NCBI GenBank assembly: GCA_964496435.1
Contig: CAZBZP010000017.1
Location: 1 to 64,000, forward strand
DNA: 64,000 nt
Source of the DNA: Berkiella sp964496435
GTDB lineage: Bacteria; Pseudomonadota; Gammaproteobacteria; Berkiellales; Berkiellaceae
Reading direction: 5' to 3'
Both the position numbers and the translations under genes were made by a program. The notes beneath the pieces were generated by a model. That model did not search any database. It was not told the DNA's origin and was given only the letters and a program-made list of their open reading frames with translations. This document shows positions 17,775-27,710 of this stretch, one piece after another (the stretch's first letter is position 1; the number at the start of each line of letters is the position of its first letter).

Positions 17775-18956
17775 ATGTCTCGCTTATTAACCACATACGA
17801 TCCCTTAGCTGTCGCTTTCACCCATGGCGAAGGCATGTGGCTAATAGACGATAAAAATCAGCGTTATTTGGATGCCATCAGTGGTATTGGCGTTAATATC
17901 TTAGGGCATAATCATCCTGCGTGGGTTAAGCATGCCACTTCGCAAGCGCAGCGCCTCATGCATGTTTCTAATTTGTATCAAATTCCCGAAAAAGAAAAAT
18001 TAGCTGAAAAGCTGTGCCATCTTACCCACATGGAAAAAGCTTTTTTTGTTAACAGTGGCTCCGAAGCCAATGAGACTGCCATTAAAGTGGCGCGTCTTTA
18101 TGGGCACCGTAAGCATATTGCACATCCAACCATCATCGTTTTTGAAAATGCTTTTCATGGCCGTACTTTAGCAACCTTATCTGCCAGCGGTCATCGTCAA
18201 ATCCAAGCCGGTTTTGAACCCTTAGCCAGCGGTTTTATTCGTGTGCCCTTTGGTGATATCAACGCCCTCAAACACATTGCCTTAACACGTCATGATGTTG
18301 TTGCGCTCATGATTGAACCAATTCAAGGTGCCGGCGGCATTCACGTTGCCTCTATACCCTTTTTGCAAGAAGTTCGTCAATTATGTAGCGCGCATCATTG
18401 GTTGATGATAGTAGATGAAATTCAAAGCGGTATGGGTCGCACAGGGAAATTTCTGTGCACAGCACATGCGCAAATTGAGCCTGATATGATTACCCTGGCA
18501 AAAGGTTTGGCGAATGGTATTGCTATTGGGGCTTGTATCACCAAAGGTGATTGCAACCAATTATTTTCGCCAGATAAACATGGTTCTACTTTAGGAGGCA
18601 ACCCTTTTGCCTGCGCAATGGCCTTAAAAACCATTGAACTATTAGAAGAAGAAGATCTTATCCAAAATGCCGCCAGCCAAGGGCAGGCATTGATAGATGC
18701 ATTAAATCAGCGATTTGCATCTCATCCCGCTGTCAAAGCCATTCGTGGTAAAGGATTGATGATTGGTATTGAATGCCATAAACCCTGCAAAGATATTGTT
18801 AAAATTGCTTTCCAACAGGGACTGTTGCTCAATGTGCCACAACCACAAGTTATCCGCATGTTGCCGCCCTTTATAATACAGCAGCAAGATATTAGTGTTT
18901 TATGCGACAAGCTCGAAAAAACGCTTAACGAATTTCAATTATTACACCCAGCTTAA
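17775..18956 (+). CDS. argD: Acetylornithine/ornithine-type aminotransferase (class III, PLP)
   Basis: Members of this family transfer the amino group between acetylornithine (or succinyl-diaminopimelate or related omega-amines) and 2-oxoglutarate. The 393-residue protein has FVNSGSEANETAIKVAR for phosphate binding, the aspartate of IVDEIQSGMGRTG, and the PLP lysine K243 in LAKGLANGIAIGA. Its length and the lack of N-terminal extension favour ArgD over GabT. No other arginine gene is in the window, so the physiological substrate is inferred from similarity only. It follows sodB on the same strand after about 100 bp. Confidence 0.87.
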   Translation: MSRLLTTYDPLAVAFTHGEGMWLIDDKNQRYLDAISGIGVNILGHNHPAWVKHATSQAQRLMHVSNLYQIPEKEKLAEKLCHLTHMEKAFFVNSGSEANETAIKVARLYGHRKHIAHPTIIVFENAFHGRTLATLSASGHRQIQAGFEPLASGFIRVPFGDINALKHIALTRHDVVALMIEPIQGAGGIHVASIPFLQEVRQLCSAHHWLMIVDEIQSGMGRTGKFLCTAHAQIEPDMITLAKGLANGIAIGACITKGDCNQLFSPDKHGSTLGGNPFACAMALKTIELLEEEDLIQNAASQGQALIDALNQRFASHPAVKAIRGKGLMIGIECHKPCKDIVKIAFQQGLLLNVPQPQVIRMLPPFIIQQQDISVLCDKLEKTLNEFQLLHPA

Positions 18957-19197
18957 GATATCAACGCATTTTAATGTAAGCATTCTCTTAATAGCATGCA
19001 AGGCTTTCCCCTTTGTCTTTAGCTTAAGTCCTTCAATTTTCATTCTTTTCTTCTTTGATGCCCCCTTTTATACAGCAAAACAAGTAACTATTTACAGCAT
19101 CAACTGCGGTATATCTAAGCAAAGGCCGATAAAGATGTTGACCACCAGTCAAATACCTATTTTGAGATAGAACGCATCCATTTATAGGGAGCACATT

Positions 19198-22100
19198 ATG
19201 GGAAGAAAAGCACTCGTCCATTCAAAAGCACCCATCGCCCAAATATTACTGCAATGTTTTAGCCCCAATGAATTAGAACTGCAATACATAACTTGGCTTG
19301 CAGCCTGCGATGAAACGGCAGCTGTTGAGGATCTCTTCTTAGGGAATACCGGGTTTGAGCATCCTCTTGCTACCGCTTTTAATCAAAGTAACCCTTCTCA
19401 AAAACGTGAATCGATTTTATTAGCCAGGACATATTTAGGTGATTATATCGGGCGCTTAAATGAAGGCACCCTATTGAATGAATTGTCACAATTTCTCTTT
19501 GGATTATTTTCCAAAGCCCAAACTGCACAAAAATTAAACCTGGCAAAAACAATAGGCAAAACGGCCCTTTTAAAAACTGCCATGGTTAATCCGGATATGG
19601 CAATACTGGTCTTTGAGTTGCTATTAAGTCGTCTAACGCTTGAACATAAAAAATGGCTCTCTCTTTCTTTAAGTATGGAGCAAATGATCAAGCAAACCAC
19701 CATCAACGCAAAACTGATAACGGGGCCTTCAACGCTCGATGAAGACAATGAATATATTAGCAATGTGGTGATGCTATATTTTCACTGGGCGCATTTGCGA
19801 CAAAATTTTAAAAAGTGTCTCGATGATACTATCGTGGCTAGCGATCCACAAAAATCGGAAGCGCTCCCTCTCATTCAAGAAGCTGTGACTAAACTGATTG
19901 AAAATGAAGTTGAACAATTTAAACCCTTAGTTTCAACTTTCAACCCACTCAAATCGCCTAAAACATTGTCAATTTTACAAGATGTTGCGCAATTATCTTC
20001 AGAACAAATCGCCTGGCTCAGTTTAAACGCTTATCTGCTTGAACCCCAAGCTTTTGGCAATATCCCTAAAGAGTCACCACTTAATAATGTCCTATCCATT
20101 TTATTAAAAAAATATGGCCGACAAACTTTAATAAGCGTCTTAGAGGAAAAAAATACTAAAGCAATCAATCAAGAGATCCTCTCGAGAGTTGAAAGCTACT
20201 ATGATGCTATTGTTAAATCAATGGCATTTGATACAAGACGTTGGCTCTTTTTAGAATTACTTTTGGAAGAAGAAACGCCATATGCTTCAGGAGATATCAT
20301 TGCACCCACAGGAAGAGAAGCTGCTTTGTGCCAACTTTTGGTCAATTTTGCCTCTCAATGTCCTATCATGGCAAGACTTTTACACCAACGCCTCAATGCC
20401 AGATTGCCAGGTGAAGGCGAAAAACTTTTCAATATCATTTGTAACTATATTCGCTACAGTGTGAGCAATTTAAATGATCAAATGCGCTTATGGCAATATC
20501 TTTCATTATGTACCCATAGCGAACCACAATATTTCTCAGCACTTGGCTCTGGTGCACATGAAGCCAATATGGGGAATGTGATTTATAAAACAGCGCTAAC
20601 AACCCTCAGTGCTCAGTTACACAGAATGGTAAATTATTCCGGCTTTGTACGTACAACCGTTTATAACGCCTTACTTGAAAATATTAATCAATCAGCCGAA
20701 TTTGAAAAAATGCTAAGTCGTTTACCCATTTATAAATCCCGTAGCATACGCACATTGCTTTCAAATTGTGAGCCTAATACCTTAAATTGGCTTTACTTTA
20801 GCCTACTAATCAATACGCATCCCAAAGAAAGTATGCAATTAAAGGGGAAACTCAATATTCTTGTTCCTAAAGAGAGACAATGGTTGCATGCCCAACAAGT
20901 ATTAGACATGGTTAGTGCGACCAATGACGCTAAAAGTGTACTCAGCGAAATAGAGAGCTTAGCCAGAAATGAACAGGTTGAACACCTTAGACAAATAAAA
21001 AACTTCAACAGTATCTACATTCAAGCAAAAATTAAAAAATTAAGTCCTGAAGCTAAGAAATGGTTGTATTACGCCATGAAAACCCTCAGTGTAGAAAAAA
21101 GCTTCAAGGTATCTGCACATCAAGTAGTCAATTTGCCTATTGATGATAGAAGCGATATGGCCAAAATATGTTATGCCCTGAGCAATCAGCTTGAATTGAT
21201 CCCTGCGTTTAAAGACTATCTCTTAGAAGAAAATCCACAACTTGGTGTCTTACAACCTGAAAATGATGTTTTTAGCTTTTATGCCTGTGTACAAAGTGCG
21301 CCAGGTGAGTTCAGCTATTACGAAAGCTTGTCCGAAAAGATGAGTTTGCAAATCATGCCAATGCTCTTAAAATCAACAGCAAAAGCAACCAAAGCATGGT
21401 TAAGAGAAAGCTTAAGCTCTGGCTTTATTGATTCACGCCAATTGCTTGACAGCCTTCCCAAAGACATGAGCGACCAACTCAATCATGAAATTGCGCTTGT
21501 ACCCAATATTTTAGTGCTTGCTTTAAAGTGGCCTAGCGTGCGCCAATTCATCATTCAAGAATGCGCAGGTGATATCCATAGTGCCAAACCTATATCAGGT
21601 GTTATTGTTGATAAACTAAATTTCTCTGAAAAAGGCATGATGGCTTTGGCTTTAAGCCTGAAATCGCATTGTAAGAATTTGACTCACTTTAGCGCAGCGG
21701 GTACCCATCTTAGCGATGATGCCTTGATTATGCTGGCAGACTGCTTGATAGGTCAGGCACCGCTTAAAATATTACAAGTGCATCAAAATGAGGATCTAAG
21801 TAGTGAAGCGCTTTCACAACTACTTCGACTAGCCAATGAGCGTCTTAGCGTCGAACATCAACCCTATATCACCACAGCAATATTAGGATGTCTCCTTGAC
21901 ACTGATGTTTTAAGCTGGCTTTATGTCAGATTGTCATCTTCACAAACCCCTATGGCATCTTACTTGGCTCAAGCTTCATTTTATAGTAACTCGCTCACAC
22001 AAGAGAAAATGAAATTAGCTTATCAGCTATTAGAAGATGCATTACACAAACCTGCACTTAAAGAAGCAATTATTCATACCACCCAATTGTTAATGCCACA

Positions 22101-23454
22101 AGTCTATTTGGACAATCAACTTGTCTATAGCGTGATCAACTCACAAGACCCTTCCCTCATCATGAGTACATTAGAAAATCTTATCACTCAGACGAAAAGT
22201 GCAAGCATAAAACGCTGGCTTAATAATGCTCTGCTAACAGGTGTGATAGAGGTGTCAGGCAAAAAGTTATTATCTGAACACGAATATACGCTGATGATGC
22301 AGCTTAGCTACTTATTATTAGTTTCTACGCGCACCCAACGCTATGCCTTGGCTAAAAAATTACATATTGAGGGAGATAATTTCTTTGGTGATGTTAATGC
22401 GTTTAAGGTTGAGGGTATATCCTTAAGTCCTTTGTTACAATCCGCGCTTATTTTAGCTTTACATCATAATGCAGACACGCTTTCTTCTATTTCTATAAAA
22501 GCAAGCGCCTTGCATAACGATCATATTGATCCATTGTGTAACGTTCTGGAACATAAAAATAAAGTTAAACATCTCGATCTCAGTGCTAACCCAATTCAAG
22601 CAAATGGCGCAAGGCGTATTGCTGCCTTACTCGCTAAAAATAAAAATATTAAAGAAATGGCTTTCAACAACTGTGAGTGCGGTGAAGAGGGCGCAATAGA
22701 ATTAGCTCAGCTTCTACCTCAAACAGGTGTCACAAAGCTTTCTCTTCATAATAGCGGAGAGATTTGGCAAAGTTTTACGCCTATCCGAGAAAAAGGTGCG
22801 AAAGCAATAGCACAGGCTTTAAGATCGGCGCAATGCACCGTTCGTGAGCTTGATCTTTCTGATAACCAACTCAATCAATTAGCAATCAGGCATATTGTTG
22901 AAAGTGTCTGTAAAAATAACAAGCTTGATTTGCGCGTCCTCAAATTAAATCATAATAATTTTGGTGATAATGCTGTTCAACAACTAGTGGCTTTGCTAGA
23001 TAAACCAAGCCTTAGCACAGTTGAGCTTGATGGCCATCATGCAACACCTACAGCTCTGGAAATGATTGCTGATAAATTGAGTTCTAATATGCATATTTGT
23101 CATTTTGAGGCACTGCCTAATTATGTATTTAGCCCCTTGTTTATAGAAGATATGCCTCCCGCTGAGGAAAACGCAGCGCAAGCAAAAGAGATATTGAATA
23201 AGATCAACGAGCGTATCAAGGAAAATCAATCAACAAATAGAATGACCAAACAATTAAGGCACTTGCACCTTTCAAGTTCTGATTCGATGGAAGTAGAAGA
23301 TATGACTGATGGTTTGAGACGTACTGCTTCGAGCCCGAATTTTGATGTATTTAGTAAATCGACTTCGCTTGTGTTTTCTAGTCCAAAGACTAAGAACAAA
23401 GAAAATCATAATACCTTACGCACAAACAAACCTATGATTTCACGACATCTTTAG
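19198..23454 (+). CDS. Giant helical-repeat and leucine-rich-repeat protein, effector candidate
   Basis: This 1418-residue protein has no signal peptide or membrane segment. Most of its first 1010 residues appear built from degenerate helical units, each marked by a Trp-Leu pair: W33, W153, W273, W349, W432 (Trp-Gln), W531, W622, W734, W907 and W1007 (for example EAKKWLYYAM and DTRRWLFLEL). A short LRR-like stretch lies at about 795-870. A second, clearer RNase-inhibitor-type LRR array spans about 1115-1290 (VKHLDLSANPIQANGA, VRELDLSDNQLNQLA). The tail is serine- and lysine-rich. GGGAGC precedes the ATG. LRR proteins of this size in intracellular bacteria are often translocated effectors; that role is inferred. 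The 241-bp gap upstream shows no gene. Confidence 0.75.
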   Translation: MGRKALVHSKAPIAQILLQCFSPNELELQYITWLAACDETAAVEDLFLGNTGFEHPLATAFNQSNPSQKRESILLARTYLGDYIGRLNEGTLLNELSQFLFGLFSKAQTAQKLNLAKTIGKTALLKTAMVNPDMAILVFELLLSRLTLEHKKWLSLSLSMEQMIKQTTINAKLITGPSTLDEDNEYISNVVMLYFHWAHLRQNFKKCLDDTIVASDPQKSEALPLIQEAVTKLIENEVEQFKPLVSTFNPLKSPKTLSILQDVAQLSSEQIAWLSLNAYLLEPQAFGNIPKESPLNNVLSILLKKYGRQTLISVLEEKNTKAINQEILSRVESYYDAIVKSMAFDTRRWLFLELLLEEETPYASGDIIAPTGREAALCQLLVNFASQCPIMARLLHQRLNARLPGEGEKLFNIICNYIRYSVSNLNDQMRLWQYLSLCTHSEPQYFSALGSGAHEANMGNVIYKTALTTLSAQLHRMVNYSGFVRTTVYNALLENINQSAEFEKMLSRLPIYKSRSIRTLLSNCEPNTLNWLYFSLLINTHPKESMQLKGKLNILVPKERQWLHAQQVLDMVSATNDAKSVLSEIESLARNEQVEHLRQIKNFNSIYIQAKIKKLSPEAKKWLYYAMKTLSVEKSFKVSAHQVVNLPIDDRSDMAKICYALSNQLELIPAFKDYLLEENPQLGVLQPENDVFSFYACVQSAPGEFSYYESLSEKMSLQIMPMLLKSTAKATKAWLRESLSSGFIDSRQLLDSLPKDMSDQLNHEIALVPNILVLALKWPSVRQFIIQECAGDIHSAKPISGVIVDKLNFSEKGMMALALSLKSHCKNLTHFSAAGTHLSDDALIMLADCLIGQAPLKILQVHQNEDLSSEALSQLLRLANERLSVEHQPYITTAILGCLLDTDVLSWLYVRLSSSQTPMASYLAQASFYSNSLTQEKMKLAYQLLEDALHKPALKEAIIHTTQLLMPQVYLDNQLVYSVINSQDPSLIMSTLENLITQTKSASIKRWLNNALLTGVIEVSGKKLLSEHEYTLMMQLSYLLLVSTRTQRYALAKKLHIEGDNFFGDVNAFKVEGISLSPLLQSALILALHHNADTLSSISIKASALHNDHIDPLCNVLEHKNKVKHLDLSANPIQANGARRIAALLAKNKNIKEMAFNNCECGEEGAIELAQLLPQTGVTKLSLHNSGEIWQSFTPIREKGAKAIAQALRSAQCTVRELDLSDNQLNQLAIRHIVESVCKNNKLDLRVLKLNHNNFGDNAVQQLVALLDKPSLSTVELDGHHATPTALEMIADKLSSNMHICHFEALPNYVFSPLFIEDMPPAEENAAQAKEILNKINERIKENQSTNRMTKQLRHLHLSSSDSMEVEDMTDGLRRTASSPNFDVFSKSTSLVFSSPKTKNKENHNTLRTNKPMISRHL

Positions 23455-23458
23455 CAAC

Positions 23459-23485
23459 AACTGCCTATGTGCCACATAGGCAGTT
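23459..23485. terminator. Bidirectional terminator between convergent genes
   Basis: A 13-bp perfect inverted repeat, AACTGCCTATGTG and CACATAGGCAGTT with one base between, lies four bases past the LRR gene stop and reaches the stop codon of the opposite gene. On the plus strand it is followed by the T-rich AAATTATTTT. It should end the LRR transcript and perhaps the reverse one. Confidence 0.7.
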
Positions 23486-24287
23486 AAATTATTTTAAGAG
23501 CAACTTGCTCATGCATTTTATTATAAGCAAGGTATTGTACATTCAAATGCTTTTCCTTAATAAATTCCTGAAAAGCTTTCCACTCATGCTCCTCAAAACG
23601 TGGATAATTATAAAACTCATCAAACACGATAATAGTGCCTGGCATAATGTTGTCAGCTAGCAATTTAAGTGAATCTTTGGTCGATTGATAAGTATCACAG
23701 TCAATATGTAGAAGTGCTATTGCATTATTTTTAAGAACTTGCTTTTTAAATTTGGGTAAAACTTCCTTGAATAGCCCCTTATAAACAATGACGTTTTTCA
23801 CTAAAGGGAGTTTGACATCCTTACGCTTTGAGGCAAATGTGCCAGCTTTGACGAGTTTGTCACCTTTATCCCAATCTGTTGGTAAACCTTCAAAAGAATC
23901 AAAGCCATATATTTTTTTTGTTGGATTTAAGGCGGCAATGAAATTGATAGTGCGCCCTGTGCCAACACCCATTTCAATATAGTATCCACTCGTAATGGAA
24001 ACAGCATCAGATGCATAACGTAAAACTTGAGCATCTGCATCTAAGGCTTGAGCACCTTTAAAATAAGATTGAACTGTCTCTAATGCTTTGGGATCTTTTT
24101 TATAAGGTTTATTTCTAGCAGCAAAATGGAGTACTTGGTTTCCTTCAAATGAAGAACTGGGTACATCCATGGATTCAGCCCAATTATAATGCTCACTGGG
24201 TCTTAATAAAGGATATTCAGCAGCCAGAGTTGTATTTGTCATAAAAACACAGCATAGAAAAATAGCGAAGTGATTTCTCATTGCCAT
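23484..24287 (-). CDS. Exported TylF/macrocin-O-methyltransferase-like protein
   Basis: The 267-residue protein has an SAM-dependent methyltransferase fold: motif I is YIEMGVGTGRTINF (about residue 100), then YGFDSFEGLPTDW, and HIDCDTYQSTKDSL, the metal- and substrate-binding stretch of TylF-like enzymes. Unusually it begins with a clear Sec signal peptide (NHFAIFLCCVFMTNTTLAA), so the enzyme should act outside the cytoplasm, where SAM is not normally available. AAGGAG nine bases upstream fixes the ATG at 24287. Catalysis in the periplasm, onward secretion into a host, or loss of catalytic function are all possible. It converges with the LRR gene. Confidence 0.75.
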   Translation of the reverse strand: MAMRNHFAIFLCCVFMTNTTLAAEYPLLRPSEHYNWAESMDVPSSSFEGNQVLHFAARNKPYKKDPKALETVQSYFKGAQALDADAQVLRYASDAVSITSGYYIEMGVGTGRTINFIAALNPTKKIYGFDSFEGLPTDWDKGDKLVKAGTFASKRKDVKLPLVKNVIVYKGLFKEVLPKFKKQVLKNNAIALLHIDCDTYQSTKDSLKLLADNIMPGTIIVFDEFYNYPRFEEHEWKAFQEFIKEKHLNVQYLAYNKMHEQVALKII

Positions 24288-24460
24288 TTAACAAAACTCC
24301 TTGGCACAAACGTAGTCAACAACTTAAATAACAAATGGGACTTAAAAGCCCCATTTGATTAAGAGATTGAAAATACTAGTGTGAATTAATGTTTAAGGCA
24401 AACAACTTATCTACATTAACAAAGAATTTTCCTACCTGAATTGGTGCTTTTTCATCACGC

Positions 24461-26485
24461 TTAATTCGATTTCATCGATTTTCCTTTTAATGAAACGACA
24501 TTATCCTCAAACTTATTTAGCGGAATTTTAACATCTGAAATATTAGGGTGAACAGAGACAGTAGCTTCTTTAGGAATTTTACTCAGTTCACGCAAACCCT
24601 CTTCTTGGTTGCGAGCATACATTTGGGGTGGCATTTCAACGCCAACAATTTGTTTCAATGTCTCCCCATTACCTAGCATTGCTTGTGCTCTGAAAAATTG
24701 TGCACTTGTACAGCCAACTGAAGCCAAACCATCTATCACTTTTTTAAATTGATCCAAGTTCTCCTTTTCATTATCGCTATAGATATGTGCAACATATGAC
24801 ATCAATGACTCTACAAATTGGTGTTCTAATTTCTTTGAATCTTTAGAATTAAGGGCATCAACAAATTCTTCGTTGTGAGATAATTTATCTCCAAATTGAT
24901 TGATAAAATTGCTTTCCTTCATTTCAGGTAGCATTTCAGGCTGCGTTTGCAATAATTGCTTGGTATCTACTTTTTGTTGCAAATCTTGCACCTTATCTTC
25001 AAGTGCACTCAGTCTTTGTAGCATTTCATTTGAGGGCTGTGTGGGCGGTGGGTCTTTGGGTTTACCCATTTCTATAATTTTATTTGATAAATCTTTATCC
25101 CCATATAATTTTGCAATTTCCGCCATGGAGCGTGGTGGTTTCGTGAATAAATTACCCAAGTTCTTTGGAAACCCCTTGAAACCATCTTTAAGTCGCGTTC
25201 CAAAATCACGCTTGTAATCAGTGGTAGGGTCCATTTGCACAAGACCTGTATTAACGCATAAAGTGATGACTCTTACATCTTTTCTCGCAATAGCCTCTTT
25301 CACACAACCTTTGAGTATGTCTTCTACTTTTTCTCTGTCTTTGTTCAAAGCTTCCTTTGAAGTAGGCGTTAAAATATCATCATTTTGTTTAATGTCGCGC
25401 TTAGGGTAATAAACCATATTTCTTAAAGTAACAACATAGTCACCTAATGCATTTTTGTCCGATTGGCTTAAGTAAGGTTTTGGCTGTTTTTCACCTTTAA
25501 CCTGTTCAATATCTTTACTGCCGGTTAAGCCTTCTATTTCCTTAATTCTACTATTAATATCAAACCCAAGCTCTGCACTTTGTTTTGCATAGTTTTCAAC
25601 TTTTTCATACAATTTGTCTTCGCTGAAATATTTATCAAAAAGCTCTTTTGCTTTTTCTTGGCCAAATAGTTGCAAGTATTTCTCACCATTAGGGTCGCCC
25701 ATAGGCGTGCCTATTAATTTTTGCCATTCACTTTCTCTTTCTTGACGAATAAAATTGCGAACTTCTTCAGGACTTTTTCCGTCCTTAACCATGCTTGTTG
25801 CTCTGGCTATCATTTCATTAATTTCATATTTTAATAAAACATTAACAGCAAATTTGTTTTGATAAAATTTGGTTAAATGCGACATGACAGATTCATTCTT
25901 GGCATCCCTGTCTGCAATATTAATTTTTAAGATAGCATCTTTAGCTAATACTATTTTCCCCTTTTGTGCTTGTAGCTGTTTATGCTCCTCGCCTGTTTTA
26001 TCTGGCACCTCTGATATTTTCTTTTGAATATCCACTTCTAATTTTCTTTGTGCCAATGCGAATATTTTCATACGATAGGCATTAATAACATCGCCTTGGC
26101 GCATCTTTATTTCTTCATCTGACAATTGATACTTTTCTTGAATAGTGGCCCAAAATTTATTCCATGGTGATTCCTTGTCCTTTTCATCACCTGTAAGTTC
26201 CTTTGCGACTTCGCTAAATTTATTGAGAATGCCTTGCACGAATTGCTCATTGATAGGAATTTCAATACTTGTTACTAATTTTTCAATCGATTCAAATTGA
26301 GAATCTGACAGTTGAATTTTATTTGACTCTTCTTTAACCAAGTCAGTAAAAAAACGCGCCCTGTTACCCGCATTATCATCGCGGAGTGGATCATCACTTC
26401 TTGGCCATAAACTCTGCTCTTTTTTATCGCTTATTGCTTTTAATATGTCTATGGGGTTGACTTCTTGAATGTTTGGTTGAAGCAT
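24461..26485 (-). CDS. Unknown 674-residue coiled-coil protein, distant paralogue of the divergent neighbour
   Basis: I do not recognise this protein. It is hydrophilic, mostly helical, lysine- and glutamate-rich, with no signal peptide or membrane segment. A heptad-like coiled coil (LQRLSALEDKVQDLQQKV) lies at about residue 490. Residues 43-140 align with residues 28-121 of the divergently transcribed 289-residue protein: RARFF with HARDF, WNKFWATI with WENAWKTI, and NAYRMKI with SAYRQKI. The GAGAG before the ATG is a modest ribosome site. Large charged helical proteins next to LRR and ankyrin genes in this kind of genome are often effectors; function is unknown. Confidence 0.65.
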   Translation of the reverse strand: MLQPNIQEVNPIDILKAISDKKEQSLWPRSDDPLRDDNAGNRARFFTDLVKEESNKIQLSDSQFESIEKLVTSIEIPINEQFVQGILNKFSEVAKELTGDEKDKESPWNKFWATIQEKYQLSDEEIKMRQGDVINAYRMKIFALAQRKLEVDIQKKISEVPDKTGEEHKQLQAQKGKIVLAKDAILKINIADRDAKNESVMSHLTKFYQNKFAVNVLLKYEINEMIARATSMVKDGKSPEEVRNFIRQERESEWQKLIGTPMGDPNGEKYLQLFGQEKAKELFDKYFSEDKLYEKVENYAKQSAELGFDINSRIKEIEGLTGSKDIEQVKGEKQPKPYLSQSDKNALGDYVVTLRNMVYYPKRDIKQNDDILTPTSKEALNKDREKVEDILKGCVKEAIARKDVRVITLCVNTGLVQMDPTTDYKRDFGTRLKDGFKGFPKNLGNLFTKPPRSMAEIAKLYGDKDLSNKIIEMGKPKDPPPTQPSNEMLQRLSALEDKVQDLQQKVDTKQLLQTQPEMLPEMKESNFINQFGDKLSHNEEFVDALNSKDSKKLEHQFVESLMSYVAHIYSDNEKENLDQFKKVIDGLASVGCTSAQFFRAQAMLGNGETLKQIVGVEMPPQMYARNQEEGLRELSKIPKEATVSVHPNISDVKIPLNKFEDNVVSLKGKSMKSN

Positions 26486-26721
26486 TTTAATCTCTCTTTT
26501 GAGACGATGGTCATTATATTAAAATATTCCCATTTGAGTTGTTTTTCTAGCGTAATTACACAAATGATTTTACTATCCTGACATATAACGAAACTATGCT
26601 TTCACCCCTGCTCATTAATTTAAAACTGGTTTTAAATTAAGTTCTGGATTGATTTTGTGTAGACATTACTTCGCATTTAACTATATTAATTTAAGCCTAA
26701 ATCTCTGCGAGAAAATCATGC

Positions 26722-27591
26722 ATGCCAAAATTATCTTCAGCACCTCTTTTGATTAAATGTTATGCTAGACCTTTTTTTGCTGCTAATGTATTTGGAGCTC
26801 ATGCAAGGGATTTCATTAATAAAACCAAAGAACGCTATGAAACCGGTGTTCTTTGCCCTCCCTTAAGTGAACATCATGTAGACATGATTTATCAATTACT
26901 TTTACCTTTAAATCAAGATCTTTGCCCTGATCTGAACTGCAACACTGAAGATAAAATACGCATAAAATCATGGGAAAACGCATGGAAAACTATCATTACG
27001 GAATATGAACAAGAAGGTAGAATTTTAACTGGCAAAGAAATTGAGCAAGCAAAACAAGATGTTTTTAGTGCTTATCGCCAAAAAATTATTCAACATAGTA
27101 CTTTTAGCCCTCATGGCTATCAAACGCTTGAAATCGATGAAATTCATATCCAAGAGTATTTGATATGCATCAGTAATTGTATGAGCCATTATTCTTCTAA
27201 AGAAGCTTACACGCATTTACATCATCACTTCATGCATGAATTCAAAAATCATTTCTGGCTTGATTTGCAAATGTTATCGCGCTATTTGCATATAAATCAG
27301 CGCAGCGCTTATCTCAAGAAATTTGAAGAAATTTTAGCTAGAAAATCGATTAAATTTCTAGGTGAGGAACCCATCACTCACCTTTTTAAGGAAATAACAA
27401 AAGACAGAGAATTTCTCAAAAAATTACCCTTCTTCATAGAGGAAAGTCCTGTTCTTCGAGACTTTCTTATCAACTATCCAAATAAAAGACAACGAGATGA
27501 AGTACTTACAACAGCAATGTATGAATTACTTGATCAGGGCATAGATCTTTTTTCAATTCAATCAATGATGCAAAAAACCATGATGAATTAA
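26722..27591 (+). CDS. Unknown 289-residue protein, distant paralogue of the divergent neighbour
   Basis: This soluble protein shares an N-terminal domain of about 95 residues with the 674-residue protein on the other strand, with the spaced aromatic pair W84-x3-W88 (WENAWKTI) and SAYRQKI at 116-122. Its C-terminal part is shorter and histidine-rich in the middle (THLHHHFMHEFKNHFW). There is no signal peptide. The two genes are head-to-head across 236 bp and could share a control region. No known family was recognised. The relationship looks like an old duplication followed by loss or gain of the C-terminal parts. Confidence 0.65.
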   Translation: MPKLSSAPLLIKCYARPFFAANVFGAHARDFINKTKERYETGVLCPPLSEHHVDMIYQLLLPLNQDLCPDLNCNTEDKIRIKSWENAWKTIITEYEQEGRILTGKEIEQAKQDVFSAYRQKIIQHSTFSPHGYQTLEIDEIHIQEYLICISNCMSHYSSKEAYTHLHHHFMHEFKNHFWLDLQMLSRYLHINQRSAYLKKFEEILARKSIKFLGEEPITHLFKEITKDREFLKKLPFFIEESPVLRDFLINYPNKRQRDEVLTTAMYELLDQGIDLFSIQSMMQKTMMN

Positions 27592-27710
27592 GATCCCCGT
27601 TCAAAATTACAGCGATATATTCATGTGGATACGCACGCTTCACCTCCCTATTAGAAACTTTTTTAATTATTGGCTGTCATATTTTATAGAAGTTTAAATA
27701 GAGGTGATGA

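Noticed and set aside
18895..19170. 91-codon frame between argD and the LRR gene.
   Set aside because: Overlaps the argD end, has no ribosome site, and its sequence is a run of phenylalanine and leucine typical of AT-rich noncoding DNA.
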